A stretch of 10,356 nucleotides of DNA from Caulobacter sp. Its GTDB lineage: Bacteria; Pseudomonadota; Alphaproteobacteria; Caulobacterales; Caulobacteraceae. The stretch spans positions 1 to 10,356 of the forward strand of contig JAQGIN010000264.1 in assembly GCA_028291125.1 (NCBI GenBank), in the 5' to 3' direction. The stretch's first letter is position 1. Each line of letters begins with the position of its first letter. The position numbers and the translations under genes are program-made. This document shows positions 1 through 7,382 of this stretch, piece by piece. The notes under the pieces were generated by a model. That model was given only the letters and a program-made list of their open reading frames with translations, was not told where the DNA came from and did not search any database.

Positions 1-1292
<1,292 letters not shown>

Positions 1293-1320
1293 GACGCTTC
1301 CCGATTCCGTTCCGTGCCTA

Positions 1321-1336
1321 TCAAACACTTGTTTGA
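1321..1336. promoter_or_regulatory. Perfect palindrome, candidate TetR-family (PsrA/FadR-like) operator
   Basis: TCAAACACTTGTTTGA is a perfect inverted repeat: 7-bp arms around a CT centre, 29-44 bp upstream of the acyl-CoA dehydrogenase ATG. It fits the (G/C)AAAC-N(2-4)-GTTT(G/C) pattern known for PsrA-type TetR regulators of fatty-acid genes. A second palindrome, GAAAGCTTTC (1335-1344), overlaps its edge. A -10-like TAGAAA on the minus strand (1346-1341) sits just upstream, so a bound repressor would cover the transcription start. The palindrome is seen directly; the regulator family is inferred. Confidence 0.6.
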
Positions 1337-1385
1337 AAGCTTTCTAGCACCGAAGTGACGCGGACGAAAGGGCCCCAGGCGGCGA

Positions 1386-2387
1386 TCATCGCACGTAGTT
1401 GATGGCGATCGCCGGGGTGACCGAGGCGGTGACGTTGCGGCCGGCGGGAATGATCCGCGCGCCGACGATCACGCCGACGGAGGCGCTCATATTGTACTCG
1501 ACCGCCGGGGCCAGGATCAGCGCCTGGCTGACCGGCGAGCGGCGCTCGAAGGTGGTCCCGTCGCCGTTCGTCCCGAACACGTGGGTGCTGGCGTCGCGCT
1601 GATAGGCCAGGTCGATCGCCGCCACCCACTGGCGGGTGAGGCTGTATTCGAAGGCCAGGTCGGCGTTGAACCCGTCGCCCGGCTTGGCCCGCCCCGAAAA
1701 GCCCGACGGGGTGCCGTAGACGCTGACGTCGCGGAGCTTGGCGTGGTCGGACCGCGTATAGGCCAGGTTCAGGCGCGCGCGCAGGATCCGGCCGTTGGGC
1801 GTCCAGAAATAGGTCTGGGAATTGATCCCGAGCGTGGTGGCGTAGGCGCCGCCGCCGAAACCGTCATTGGGACGGGCGTCGAGCTGGTCGTGGCGGCCGG
1901 TGGGCAGGGTTTCCTGCAGCATCAGCGAGATCGTCGGCGTCCGTCCGCCCTCGCGGTACTGGGTCAGGCGGTACTGGCCCTGGACGGTCAGGTCGCCCAG
2001 CCCCACGCCCGAGCTCGAACGGCCGCCGGCCCGGCGATAGCCGAGGCGCGGGATCAGGCCGGCGGTGAAGGTGTCGGTGACGCCGTAGAGGAGATAGGTC
2101 TGCGAGCCCCAATTGTCCTCGTCCGGCGCGCCGTGGCGGTCGCCCTTGGCGTCGATCCGGCCATAGGGCTTGGCGTCGAAAAGATAGGGCTCGATCAGGA
2201 CGTGGCCCTTGGGCAGGGTCGAGGCGCCCGAGGCCAGCAGCGGTCCGGTCCACCAGGCCTCGTCCAGGGCTTGCCGGTAAGGTTTGGCTTCGGTCGCGGC
2301 CGCGGGACCGACCAAGCCGCCGACCGTCGCGCTCAGAAGCGAAATGAACCCCAGGCCGCGGGCGGCCCATCGCGGTTTCGACGTCAT
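1386..2387 (-). CDS. Outer-membrane beta-barrel protein, MetA-pathway (Phenol_MetA_deg)-like putative transporter
   Basis: 333 residues, predicted exported to the outer membrane. The N-terminus is a signal peptide: basic n-region (KPRWAARG), hydrophobic stretch LGFISLLSATVGGLVG (12-27) and an Ala-rich cleavage region near 29-32. The mature part has alternating strands rich in Tyr, Gly and aromatic residues, for example TYLLYGVTDTFTAGLIPRLGY, GLGDLTVQGQYRL and LMLQETLPTG, ending in AINYVR. The pattern GLGDL...QYRL...LPTG is usual in the family often annotated as transporter or MetA-pathway of phenol degradation. No substrate can be read from the sequence. The start is supported by the ribosome site AGGGGGA 4 nt before ATG. 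It is divergent from the GNAT gene and upstream of the acyl-CoA dehydrogenase on the same strand; a role in uptake of hydrophobic compounds broken down by that enzyme is only a guess. Confidence 0.75.
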   Translation of the reverse strand: MTSKPRWAARGLGFISLLSATVGGLVGPAAATEAKPYRQALDEAWWTGPLLASGASTLPKGHVLIEPYLFDAKPYGRIDAKGDRHGAPDEDNWGSQTYLLYGVTDTFTAGLIPRLGYRRAGGRSSSGVGLGDLTVQGQYRLTQYREGGRTPTISLMLQETLPTGRHDQLDARPNDGFGGGAYATTLGINSQTYFWTPNGRILRARLNLAYTRSDHAKLRDVSVYGTPSGFSGRAKPGDGFNADLAFEYSLTRQWVAAIDLAYQRDASTHVFGTNGDGTTFERRSPVSQALILAPAVEYNMSASVGVIVGARIIPAGRNVTASVTPAIAINYVR

Positions 2388-2480
2388 GAGTCCCCCTAAA
2401 GCGTCGCGGTCGTTATCGATCGGCCAGCCGTCAGTAGGCCGTGCTCGCCGCCACCGCCGCCCGGAACTTGCGGCGCCGGT

Positions 2481-2500
2481 GTGTCAGGATGTGTCAGCAT
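2481..2500. repeat. Two tandem 10-bp direct repeats in a divergent promoter region
   Basis: GTGTCAGGAT is followed at once by GTGTCAGCAT, one mismatch, so the GTGTCA core recurs exactly one helical turn apart. They lie in the 173-bp gap between the divergent outer-membrane gene and the acetyltransferase gene. This geometry suits dimeric response regulators of the OmpR type, which bind tandem direct repeats on one DNA face. The binding protein is not known. The rest of the gap holds no gene that I can support. Confidence 0.4.
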
Positions 2501-2560
2501 GCCGCTTCACGCCCCCGACCCGTCTTGCGCCGAACCGGCCGGCCGAGCCATTCTGCGCTC

Positions 2561-3154
2561 ATGAACCTCAAGCCTCACCGCCTCGTCGGCCGCCACGTGC
2601 GCCTGGAACCCATCGTCCCCGAGCTGCGCGATGAACTGCGCGCCGCCATCGACTGCGATCCCGAGAGCTGGGAGATCATGTCGACCAACGGCTGCGGCGA
2701 GGGGTTCGAGGACTGGTGGGGCGCCCTGCAGGGCGAGACCGAGCGCGGCGAGCGCATCGGCTTCGCCATCCGCCGGCTGTCCGACAAGACGGTGGTCGGC
2801 ACCTCCAGCTATCTGAACATCCGCCGCCTGCACAAGGGCCTGGAGGTCGGCTCGACCTTCCTGCATCCCGACGCCCGCTCCGGGCCGATCAATCCCGAAT
2901 CCAAGCGCCTGATGCTGGGCCACGCCTTCGATACGGCCGGGGCGATCCGGGTGGAGTTCATGGTCGACGTCCGCAACGCCCGCAGCCAGGCGGCGGTGGA
3001 AAAGCTGGGGGCCAGCAAGGACGGCGTGTTGCGCAGCCACAAGATCACCTGGACCGGCCACGTGCGCGACACCGCGGTGTTCTCGATCACCGACTATGAC
3101 TGGCCGGCGATCAGGGAGCGCCTGGATTATCGGCTGACCGAGCAATTCGTCTAG
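2561..3154 (+). CDS. GNAT-family N-acetyltransferase (RimJ/RimL type)
   Basis: 197 residues; cytosolic acetyl-CoA-dependent acyltransferase, acceptor unknown. The N-terminus VRLEPIVPE is the usual first strand of RimJ/RimL-like GNATs. It is followed by FAIRRLSDKTVVGTSSYLNI (the antiparallel sheet), LEVGSTFLHPDAR with NPESKRLMLGHAFD (acetyl-CoA-binding motif A region), RVEFMVDVRNARSQAAVEKL (motif B region, with the family's N-x-R-S-x-x-A) and a C-terminal GVLRSHKITWTGHVRDTAVF. Length fits the family. The reading frame is open upstream to 2441, but the ATG at 2561 is chosen because homology-like sequence begins there and the upstream extension is Arg/Pro-rich and unlike a protein start. No clear ribosome site is visible. 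It lies 82 bp before the paralogue cluster on the same strand; no functional link is evident. Confidence 0.88.
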   Translation: MNLKPHRLVGRHVRLEPIVPELRDELRAAIDCDPESWEIMSTNGCGEGFEDWWGALQGETERGERIGFAIRRLSDKTVVGTSSYLNIRRLHKGLEVGSTFLHPDARSGPINPESKRLMLGHAFDTAGAIRVEFMVDVRNARSQAAVEKLGASKDGVLRSHKITWTGHVRDTAVFSITDYDWPAIRERLDYRLTEQFV

Positions 3155-3210
3155 ATCGCCTGCGACTTGTTGGCCATGGGCGCGAATTTCCCGCGCGCGT
3201 AAGGAATCGC

Positions 3211-3217
3211 CAAGCTT
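3211..3217 (+). promoter_or_regulatory. YAASSTT box before paralogue A
   Basis: CAAGCTT begins exactly 26 nt before the ATG at 3237. The same box type occurs 26 nt before paralogues C and D and 28 nt before B. Spacing suits a -10 element with a very short leader, but no good -35 hexamer is visible, so the role is inferred from recurrence only. In A the leader continues into GTAGACAGGCGGC, which closely resembles the leader of B. Confidence 0.3.
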
Positions 3218-3236
3218 CGCGTTGTAGACAGGCGGC

Positions 3237-4586
3237 ATGACAGCCATCGCCTGTTTGAGAATCCTGGCCGCCGGCAGCGGGCCCAGCCCTGGTCCCGCGG
3301 TGACGCCGGAACAGGCCAAGGCCGCGGCCGACGCCTATCTGACGGTCTGCTGGCCGGCCCCGAAGCGTTTCGGAGCGGTGGCGCCCTACGCCTTCGTGCT
3401 GGCCGATCCCCATGCCGAGGTGCTGGATCCGGTCGAGATGCAGGGCATGGCCGCCGACATCCAGGCCAGTCTGTTCGTCGACGAACCGGGCCAGGTCTGC
3501 CTGATGAGCTTCGAGGGCGGCGAGGCCGCCGTCCTGGAGTTCGCCGCCCTCTCGCAGCAGGCCCTGGCCGACGTGGTCGCGGGCGGCGGCGGCTATGCCG
3601 GACCGGCCGGCCGCATCCACGTCATGACCCCCGACACCGTCAGCAACCTGGCGCCGCCGCCCGGCGATCCGACGGGCAAGCCGATCCTGCAGCCGGGCGT
3701 GGCCCCGGCCGTCGTCGCCGCGGTCGCGTCCGCCCCGCCCCCCGTCGTCGACAAGGTCGCCAAGCCCGCGGCCAAGGCCCCCGAGCCGATCCCGATCGTC
3801 AAGCCGGCCGCCAAGGCCCCGCCGCCGCCCGGCCCCGCCGCGCGAATGCCGCCCAAGGCCGCGCCGCCGCGGCCGCCGCCGCCGCCGCCTCCGCCGCCCA
3901 AGACCGGCTGGTGGGGCGTCTATCATCCGCCGTCCGAGGCCTTCGTCGGCTCGGTGATCGGCCTGCTGCGCGACCTGACGGAACCGCGGCCGGAAGACGA
4001 CGCCGCCCTGCTGACCCGCGACCTGACCTGCCTGAACGAGGCCCAGTCGGCCCTGGCCAGCGCGCCGGACGGCGTGCTGTTCGTGCCGTTCAGCTTCTGG
4101 AACCTGACCACGCCCTCGGCGATCGAGGCCTACAAGGTCCGCCTGTCGCGCTATCCGCAGGCCCTGCGCGAGCGCCTGGGGGCTTCGGTCTACGACACGC
4201 CGCGCGAGGCCTCGCTGGGCTTGCTCAGCCAGATCAAGACCTTCCTGCAGTCCAGCTTCGCCTTCGTCGACCTGACCGTCTCCACGCCCAGCTTCCCGAT
4301 CAGCGGCCTGCCGCCGGACCTGGTGAGCAGCGTCACCCTGGCCCTGACGGGCGAGGACGAGGGCGAGCGGATCGCGGCGATCAACCAGTTCATCGGCGCC
4401 CGCGGCGCCTATCGCGCCAAGAACTTCCGCCAGGCGGTGAGCGGGGTAACCAGCTCCCGCGAGCTGGAGGCCTGCCTCAAGGTCGGGGCGCGGTTCATCA
4501 TCGGTCCGGCGGTCACCGGCATGTCGCCCGGGCCGATCGCCGCCATGTCCCTGCCGCTCGTCGACCTGCCGCTGACATCCTCCTGA
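3237..4586 (+). CDS. Paralogue A: two-domain protein with degenerate EAL-like C-terminus and Pro-rich linker
   Basis: 449 residues, unknown function, cytosolic (no signal peptide or membrane segment). The N-terminal domain (1-140) aligns without gaps to paralogues B-D (MTAIACLR, KRFGAVAPYAFVLADP at 43-58, SFEGGE at 91-96) but is the most divergent copy. Residues about 141-222 form a Pro/Ala/Lys-rich linker with KPAAKAP twice (176-182, 189-195) and nine consecutive prolines (213-221). The C-terminal domain (223-435) begins WWGVYHPPSEAFVGSVIGLL, comparable to the YQP...G.EAL.RW start of EAL domains, and carries VLFVPFSF (280-287), ASVYDTPRE (316-324), FVDLTVSTPSF (343-353) and a GV....ELEACLKVGARFIIGP end (403-424). 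Catalytic EAL residues are absent. ATG is fixed by the octapeptide shared with B-D. An AGGCGG stretch just before ATG may serve as a weak ribosome site. It could also be a receptor or adaptor unrelated to c-di-GMP. Confidence 0.85.
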   Translation: MTAIACLRILAAGSGPSPGPAVTPEQAKAAADAYLTVCWPAPKRFGAVAPYAFVLADPHAEVLDPVEMQGMAADIQASLFVDEPGQVCLMSFEGGEAAVLEFAALSQQALADVVAGGGGYAGPAGRIHVMTPDTVSNLAPPPGDPTGKPILQPGVAPAVVAAVASAPPPVVDKVAKPAAKAPEPIPIVKPAAKAPPPPGPAARMPPKAAPPRPPPPPPPPPKTGWWGVYHPPSEAFVGSVIGLLRDLTEPRPEDDAALLTRDLTCLNEAQSALASAPDGVLFVPFSFWNLTTPSAIEAYKVRLSRYPQALRERLGASVYDTPREASLGLLSQIKTFLQSSFAFVDLTVSTPSFPISGLPPDLVSSVTLALTGEDEGERIAAINQFIGARGAYRAKNFRQAVSGVTSSRELEACLKVGARFIIGPAVTGMSPGPIAAMSLPLVDLPLTSS

Positions 4587-4622
4587 CCGGACCCAGGAAA
4601 CGCCGCCGGCCTGACGGTTTGC

Positions 4623-4630
4623 TAACGCTT
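4623..4630 (+). promoter_or_regulatory. YAASSTT-like box before paralogue B
   Basis: TAACGCTT begins 28 nt before the ATG at 4651, one base longer inside than the boxes of A, C and D. Preceding G and C give GCTAACGC, which partly fits the GCTANAWC -10 consensus of Caulobacter housekeeping promoters. The whole gap after paralogue A is only 64 bp, with no convincing terminator. Confidence 0.35.
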
Positions 4631-4650
4631 GAACGCGCAGACTGGCGGTC

Positions 4651-5871
4651 ATGACCGCCGTCGCGTGCTTGAGAGTCTTTGTCGGAGAGACGCTGCAGTT
4701 CGCGGACTCCGAGACCATGGCCGCGCTGGTGGCCAAGGTCGCCGGCTCCTATCTCGAATCCACCTGGCTGTGGCCGCGCCGCTTCGGTCTGGTGGCGCCG
4801 TTTTCCTTCGCCCTGGCCGACCCGCGCGCCACCCGCCTGGACGTCCGCGAACTGCAGGCCCTGGCCGCCGAGCTGAAGCAGAAGCTGTTCGGGACCAGCG
4901 GCGACGGCGACATCCGCCTGCTGACCTTCGAGGGCGATCAGACCGAGGTCATGCGCTTCGCTGGCGCGCCGCTCAGCGAACTGACGGCGGTGCTCGAGGG
5001 GCGCGACGACGGCACGATCGGCGGCCGCGTCTGCCGCATCACCCCCGACGGGGTCGAAAGCGTCGTGCCGCCCGACGGCTCGGTGGCCGGCCTGCCGCCG
5101 ATCGAGGAGCTGGAGCCGCACGGGCCGCCGCCGGCCCGGGCCACCTATCGCGGCGTCTATCACAGCCAGCGCGAGGCGTTCATCGGCAGCGTCGTGGTCT
5201 GGCGCGAGGCCGGGGCGACCACCTCGACCTTCGGCGACGCGCCGTCCACCTCCGACGCCGCCGTCCGCGAGCACGACATTCCCGCCGCCCAGGCCGCCGT
5301 CCGCGTCCTGCCCGCCACGCCGCACGGCGTCCTGTTCCTGCCGATCAGCTTCTCGACCATCGTCAAGCCTAGGGCCCGGGCGGCGCTGCTGCCCGAGCTG
5401 GAAGCCCTGCCGCGGTCGCTGCGCGGCCGCGTGGGCGCGGCCGTCTACGACACCCCGCGGGCCCCGCTGTTCACCGCCCTGTCCAGGGCCCGGTCATTCC
5501 TGACGCCGTTCTTCAGCCGCATCGACCTGCGGGTCAGCGACCCGGCCTTCCAGATCGAGAACTTGCCGGCCGATCTGGCCACCAGCGTCACCCTGGTCCT
5601 GCCCGAGGCCAACGAGGCCACCCGCCTGGCGGCCATCGCCCGGTTCATGCGCGAGCGTCGGGCCTACCGTCGCAAGCACGTGCGCCAGGGCGTCGGCGAT
5701 GTCCGCACCCGCCGCGAATTCGACGCCTGCCTGCGGCACGGCGCGCCCTTCCTCACCGGTCCGGCGATCACCGACCTGCTGGACAGTCCGGTCGGCGCCC
5801 AGGCGTGCCCGACCGCCAACCTGCCGCTGCACAACTGGTCGGGCCTGGCCACCGAGTGGATCGACCTTTAG
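4651..5871 (+). CDS. Paralogue B: two-domain protein with degenerate EAL-like C-terminus
   Basis: 406 residues, function unknown, predicted soluble. The N-terminal domain (1-140) matches C and D position for position: MTAVACLR, WPRRFGLVAPFSF (41-53), LADPRAT (55-61), FEGDQTEVMRF (93-103), EGRDDG and GRVCRIT (125-131). A short Pro-containing linker (about 141-163) leads to the EAL-like domain (165-383): YRGVYHSQREAFIGSVVVW (167-184 plus), VLFLPISFST (227-236), AVYDTPRAP (264-272), IDLRVSDPAF (291-300), LPADLATSVTLVL (305-317) and RQGVGDVRTRREFDACLRHG ending in FLTGPAI. The tail has NLPLHNW, shared with C and D. None of the metal- or substrate-binding acidic residues of active EAL enzymes is at its expected place. 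Closest to D by eye. No clear Shine-Dalgarno sequence precedes the ATG, which is set by the shared N-terminus. Confidence 0.87.
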   Translation: MTAVACLRVFVGETLQFADSETMAALVAKVAGSYLESTWLWPRRFGLVAPFSFALADPRATRLDVRELQALAAELKQKLFGTSGDGDIRLLTFEGDQTEVMRFAGAPLSELTAVLEGRDDGTIGGRVCRITPDGVESVVPPDGSVAGLPPIEELEPHGPPPARATYRGVYHSQREAFIGSVVVWREAGATTSTFGDAPSTSDAAVREHDIPAAQAAVRVLPATPHGVLFLPISFSTIVKPRARAALLPELEALPRSLRGRVGAAVYDTPRAPLFTALSRARSFLTPFFSRIDLRVSDPAFQIENLPADLATSVTLVLPEANEATRLAAIARFMRERRAYRRKHVRQGVGDVRTRREFDACLRHGAPFLTGPAITDLLDSPVGAQACPTANLPLHNWSGLATEWIDL

Positions 5872-6037
5872 GCCGGTAACCGCGAGGACGCGCTCCAGAC
5901 TCCGGGTTCGGGGGCGCGGGGCCGTGTCCTTTATATTGGAGAAGGCTCCAGGTCCGCGACGTCGTGTCACGCTAGCTAGACCGCGCGGAGCCTGATTTCG
6001 CTCGGTTCGGTTAACCTTTGGCGTGCACGACTTAACC
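5872..6037. other. 166-bp gap between paralogues B and C
   Basis: This is the longest gap inside the array and holds no supported gene. It has a lower-GC island (TTTATATTGGAG, 5930-5941), a 5-bp inverted repeat TGGAG-AAGG-CTCCA (5937-5950), the CTAG-rich string GCTAGCTAGA (5971-5980) and the palindrome GGTTAACC (6009-6016). GCTAGCTA resembles a Caulobacter -10, but I see no matching -35. No stem followed by a T-run was found, so transcription from B could read through. Confidence 0.4.
6012..6018 (+). promoter_or_regulatory. YAASSTT box before paralogue C
   Basis: TAACCTT begins exactly 26 nt before the chosen ATG at 6038, inside the palindrome GGTTAACC plus TT. The following GGCGTGCACGAC resembles the stretch after the box in D and B (GCG.GCA.GA). 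CTGATT (5992-5997) upstream could be a poor -35. The promoter role is inferred. Confidence 0.35.
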
Positions 6038-7297
6038 ATGACCGCCATCGCGTGCCTCAGGGTATTTGTCGGCGAGGATCTTCAGTGGACCAATCCTGAA
6101 GCCATGGCCGCGCTCGTCGCCAAGGTGTCGGGGGCCTATCTGGAGGGCAGCTGGGTGTGGCCGCGCCGCTTTGGCCTGGTGGCGCCGTTTTCCTTTGTCC
6201 TGGCCGACCCCCGCGCCACCCAGCTCAACGCCCGTGAACTCCAGGCCCTGGCCAAGGAGCTTCAACTGAAGCTGTTCGGCCAACAGGGCGACGGCCAGAT
6301 CAGTCTGATGATGTACGAGGGCGACCAGACCGATGTCCTGCGTTTCTCCAGCACCCCCGTTAACGACTTGGTGGCGTTGCTCGATGGACGGGACGACGGT
6401 TTCCTAACCGGTCGGGTGTGCAAGATCACCCCGGATAGCGTGGAGAGCCTAGCGCCCAAGGGCGGGTCGGTGGAGGGCTCCCCCTCCCTGGCGGCTCATT
6501 CCAACCTCGACGCGGAGCGGGCGACGCCGAGCACCACCTGGGCGCCGATCTACAACCTCGATCACCAGCGGTTCATAGGCGGTGTCGTGCTTTGGCGCGA
6601 AAGCGCCCGCGCCATGGAGGTGGTGGTCGAGGGACAGGAGGCGATCAAACGCGACCTGGCGTGTTTGGCGGCCGCCATCGAGGCCATGGCCAAGTCGCCC
6701 AAGGGATTTATCTTCCTGCCGCTCAGCTTCTCGTCGGTCATCAGGCCGTCGGTGCGGGAGCTCTACCTTCCCTATATCGAGCGCTTGCCCAAACCGATGC
6801 GTCATCGCTTGGCCGCCAGCATCTACGGCGTGCCGTGCGAGCCGTTCTTCGGGGCGCTGTCGAAGATCCGCGAATTCCTCGATCCATGGTTCTCGCTGAT
6901 CGACCTGCGCATCACCGATCCGGCCTTCCGGATCGCGACAGTCCCCCTCGGCGTGATCACCAGCGTCACCCTGGCCGTGGAAAGGGCGCGCTTGACGGCG
7001 ATCGAGCATTTCCTCGCCGACGCGGGCCTCTACGAACACAAGGAGGTCTGGCAGGGCGTCACCGGCATCCGCGACACCCACGAACTCGACCTGTGCCGGC
7101 AGTTGAACGCGCCGTTTCTGTCCGGGCCGGCCGTGTCCAGCCTGTTCGAGGAGCCGCCTGGACAGTTCTTCTATCCCGCGCCCAACCTGCCCTATCGGAG
7201 CTGGAAGAGCGGTCGCGAGCCGGGGCCACAGCCGGGGCCGTTCGAGCCCAGCCCGCCGGCCGGCGCCGTGGTCTTGATCCCCCCACGCGATTGCTGA
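6038..7297 (+). CDS. Paralogue C: two-domain protein with degenerate EAL-like C-terminus and Pro-rich tail
   Basis: 419 residues, function unknown, predicted soluble. The N-terminal domain (1-140) keeps the family pattern without gaps: MTAIACLR, WPRRFGLVAPFSFVLADPRA (41-60), YEGDQTDVLRF, GRVCKIT. The C-terminal domain (about 167-372) starts WAPIYNLDHQRFIGGVVLW (168-186), the copy that most resembles the YQPIVDL..G.I.G.EALLRW opening of EAL domains, with the ExL glutamate replaced. It then has FIFLPLSFSS (224-233), IDLRITDPAF (288-297) and VWQGVTGI...APFLSGPAV (337-366). It differs from A, B and D: YDTPR is YGVPC, the stretch around 312-320 is shortened, and there is a Pro-rich tail of about 27 residues after NLPYRSW. 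Codons are less GC-biased than in B and D. A GTG at 6023 could add five residues, but the ATG matches the family start. Confidence 0.87.
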   Translation: MTAIACLRVFVGEDLQWTNPEAMAALVAKVSGAYLEGSWVWPRRFGLVAPFSFVLADPRATQLNARELQALAKELQLKLFGQQGDGQISLMMYEGDQTDVLRFSSTPVNDLVALLDGRDDGFLTGRVCKITPDSVESLAPKGGSVEGSPSLAAHSNLDAERATPSTTWAPIYNLDHQRFIGGVVLWRESARAMEVVVEGQEAIKRDLACLAAAIEAMAKSPKGFIFLPLSFSSVIRPSVRELYLPYIERLPKPMRHRLAASIYGVPCEPFFGALSKIREFLDPWFSLIDLRITDPAFRIATVPLGVITSVTLAVERARLTAIEHFLADAGLYEHKEVWQGVTGIRDTHELDLCRQLNAPFLSGPAVSSLFEEPPGQFFYPAPNLPYRSWKSGREPGPQPGPFEPSPPAGAVVLIPPRDC

Positions 7298-7356
7298 ACC
7301 GATGGGCCACGACCGGCGATTGCGGCGTTCAGCCGCGCCGCCGGCGGGCGACTCCC

Positions 7357-7363
7357 TAAGGTT
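7357..7363 (+). promoter_or_regulatory. YAASSTT box before paralogue D
   Basis: TAAGGTT begins exactly 26 nt before the ATG at 7383, and a GANTC site (GACTC, 7350-7354) lies just upstream. The gap of 85 bp also holds a small GC hairpin (GCGGC-GTTCA-GCCGC, 7322-7336) and the palindrome CCGCCGGCGG (7338-7347). Neither is followed by a T-run. Confidence 0.35.
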
Positions 7364-7382
7364 TCAGGCGCAAGATCGACCC

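Noticed and set aside
2441..2560. Upstream ATG giving the GNAT protein a 40-residue extension
   Set aside because: The extension is Arg/Pro/Cys-rich, unlike GNAT N-termini, and covers the direct-repeat region.
3237..3260. AIAC near the start of the paralogues as a lipoprotein lipobox
   Set aside because: The Cys is residue 6, leaving no basic n-region or hydrophobic core, so it cannot be a signal peptide.
3111..4736. 541-codon open frame on the minus strand opposite paralogue A
   Set aside because: Low-complexity Arg/Gly-rich product, including an Arg run that mirrors the proline codons of A. No motif, and paralogue A is supported by three homologues.
7322..7347. GC hairpins between paralogues C and D as a terminator
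   Set aside because: The stem is only 5 bp and no T-run follows; similar short palindromes are frequent in such GC-rich sequence.
7302..7382. Upstream ATG giving paralogue D a 27-residue extension
   Set aside because: The extension is absent from A, B and C and contains the promoter-like box; the shared MTAIACLR start at 7383 is preferred.
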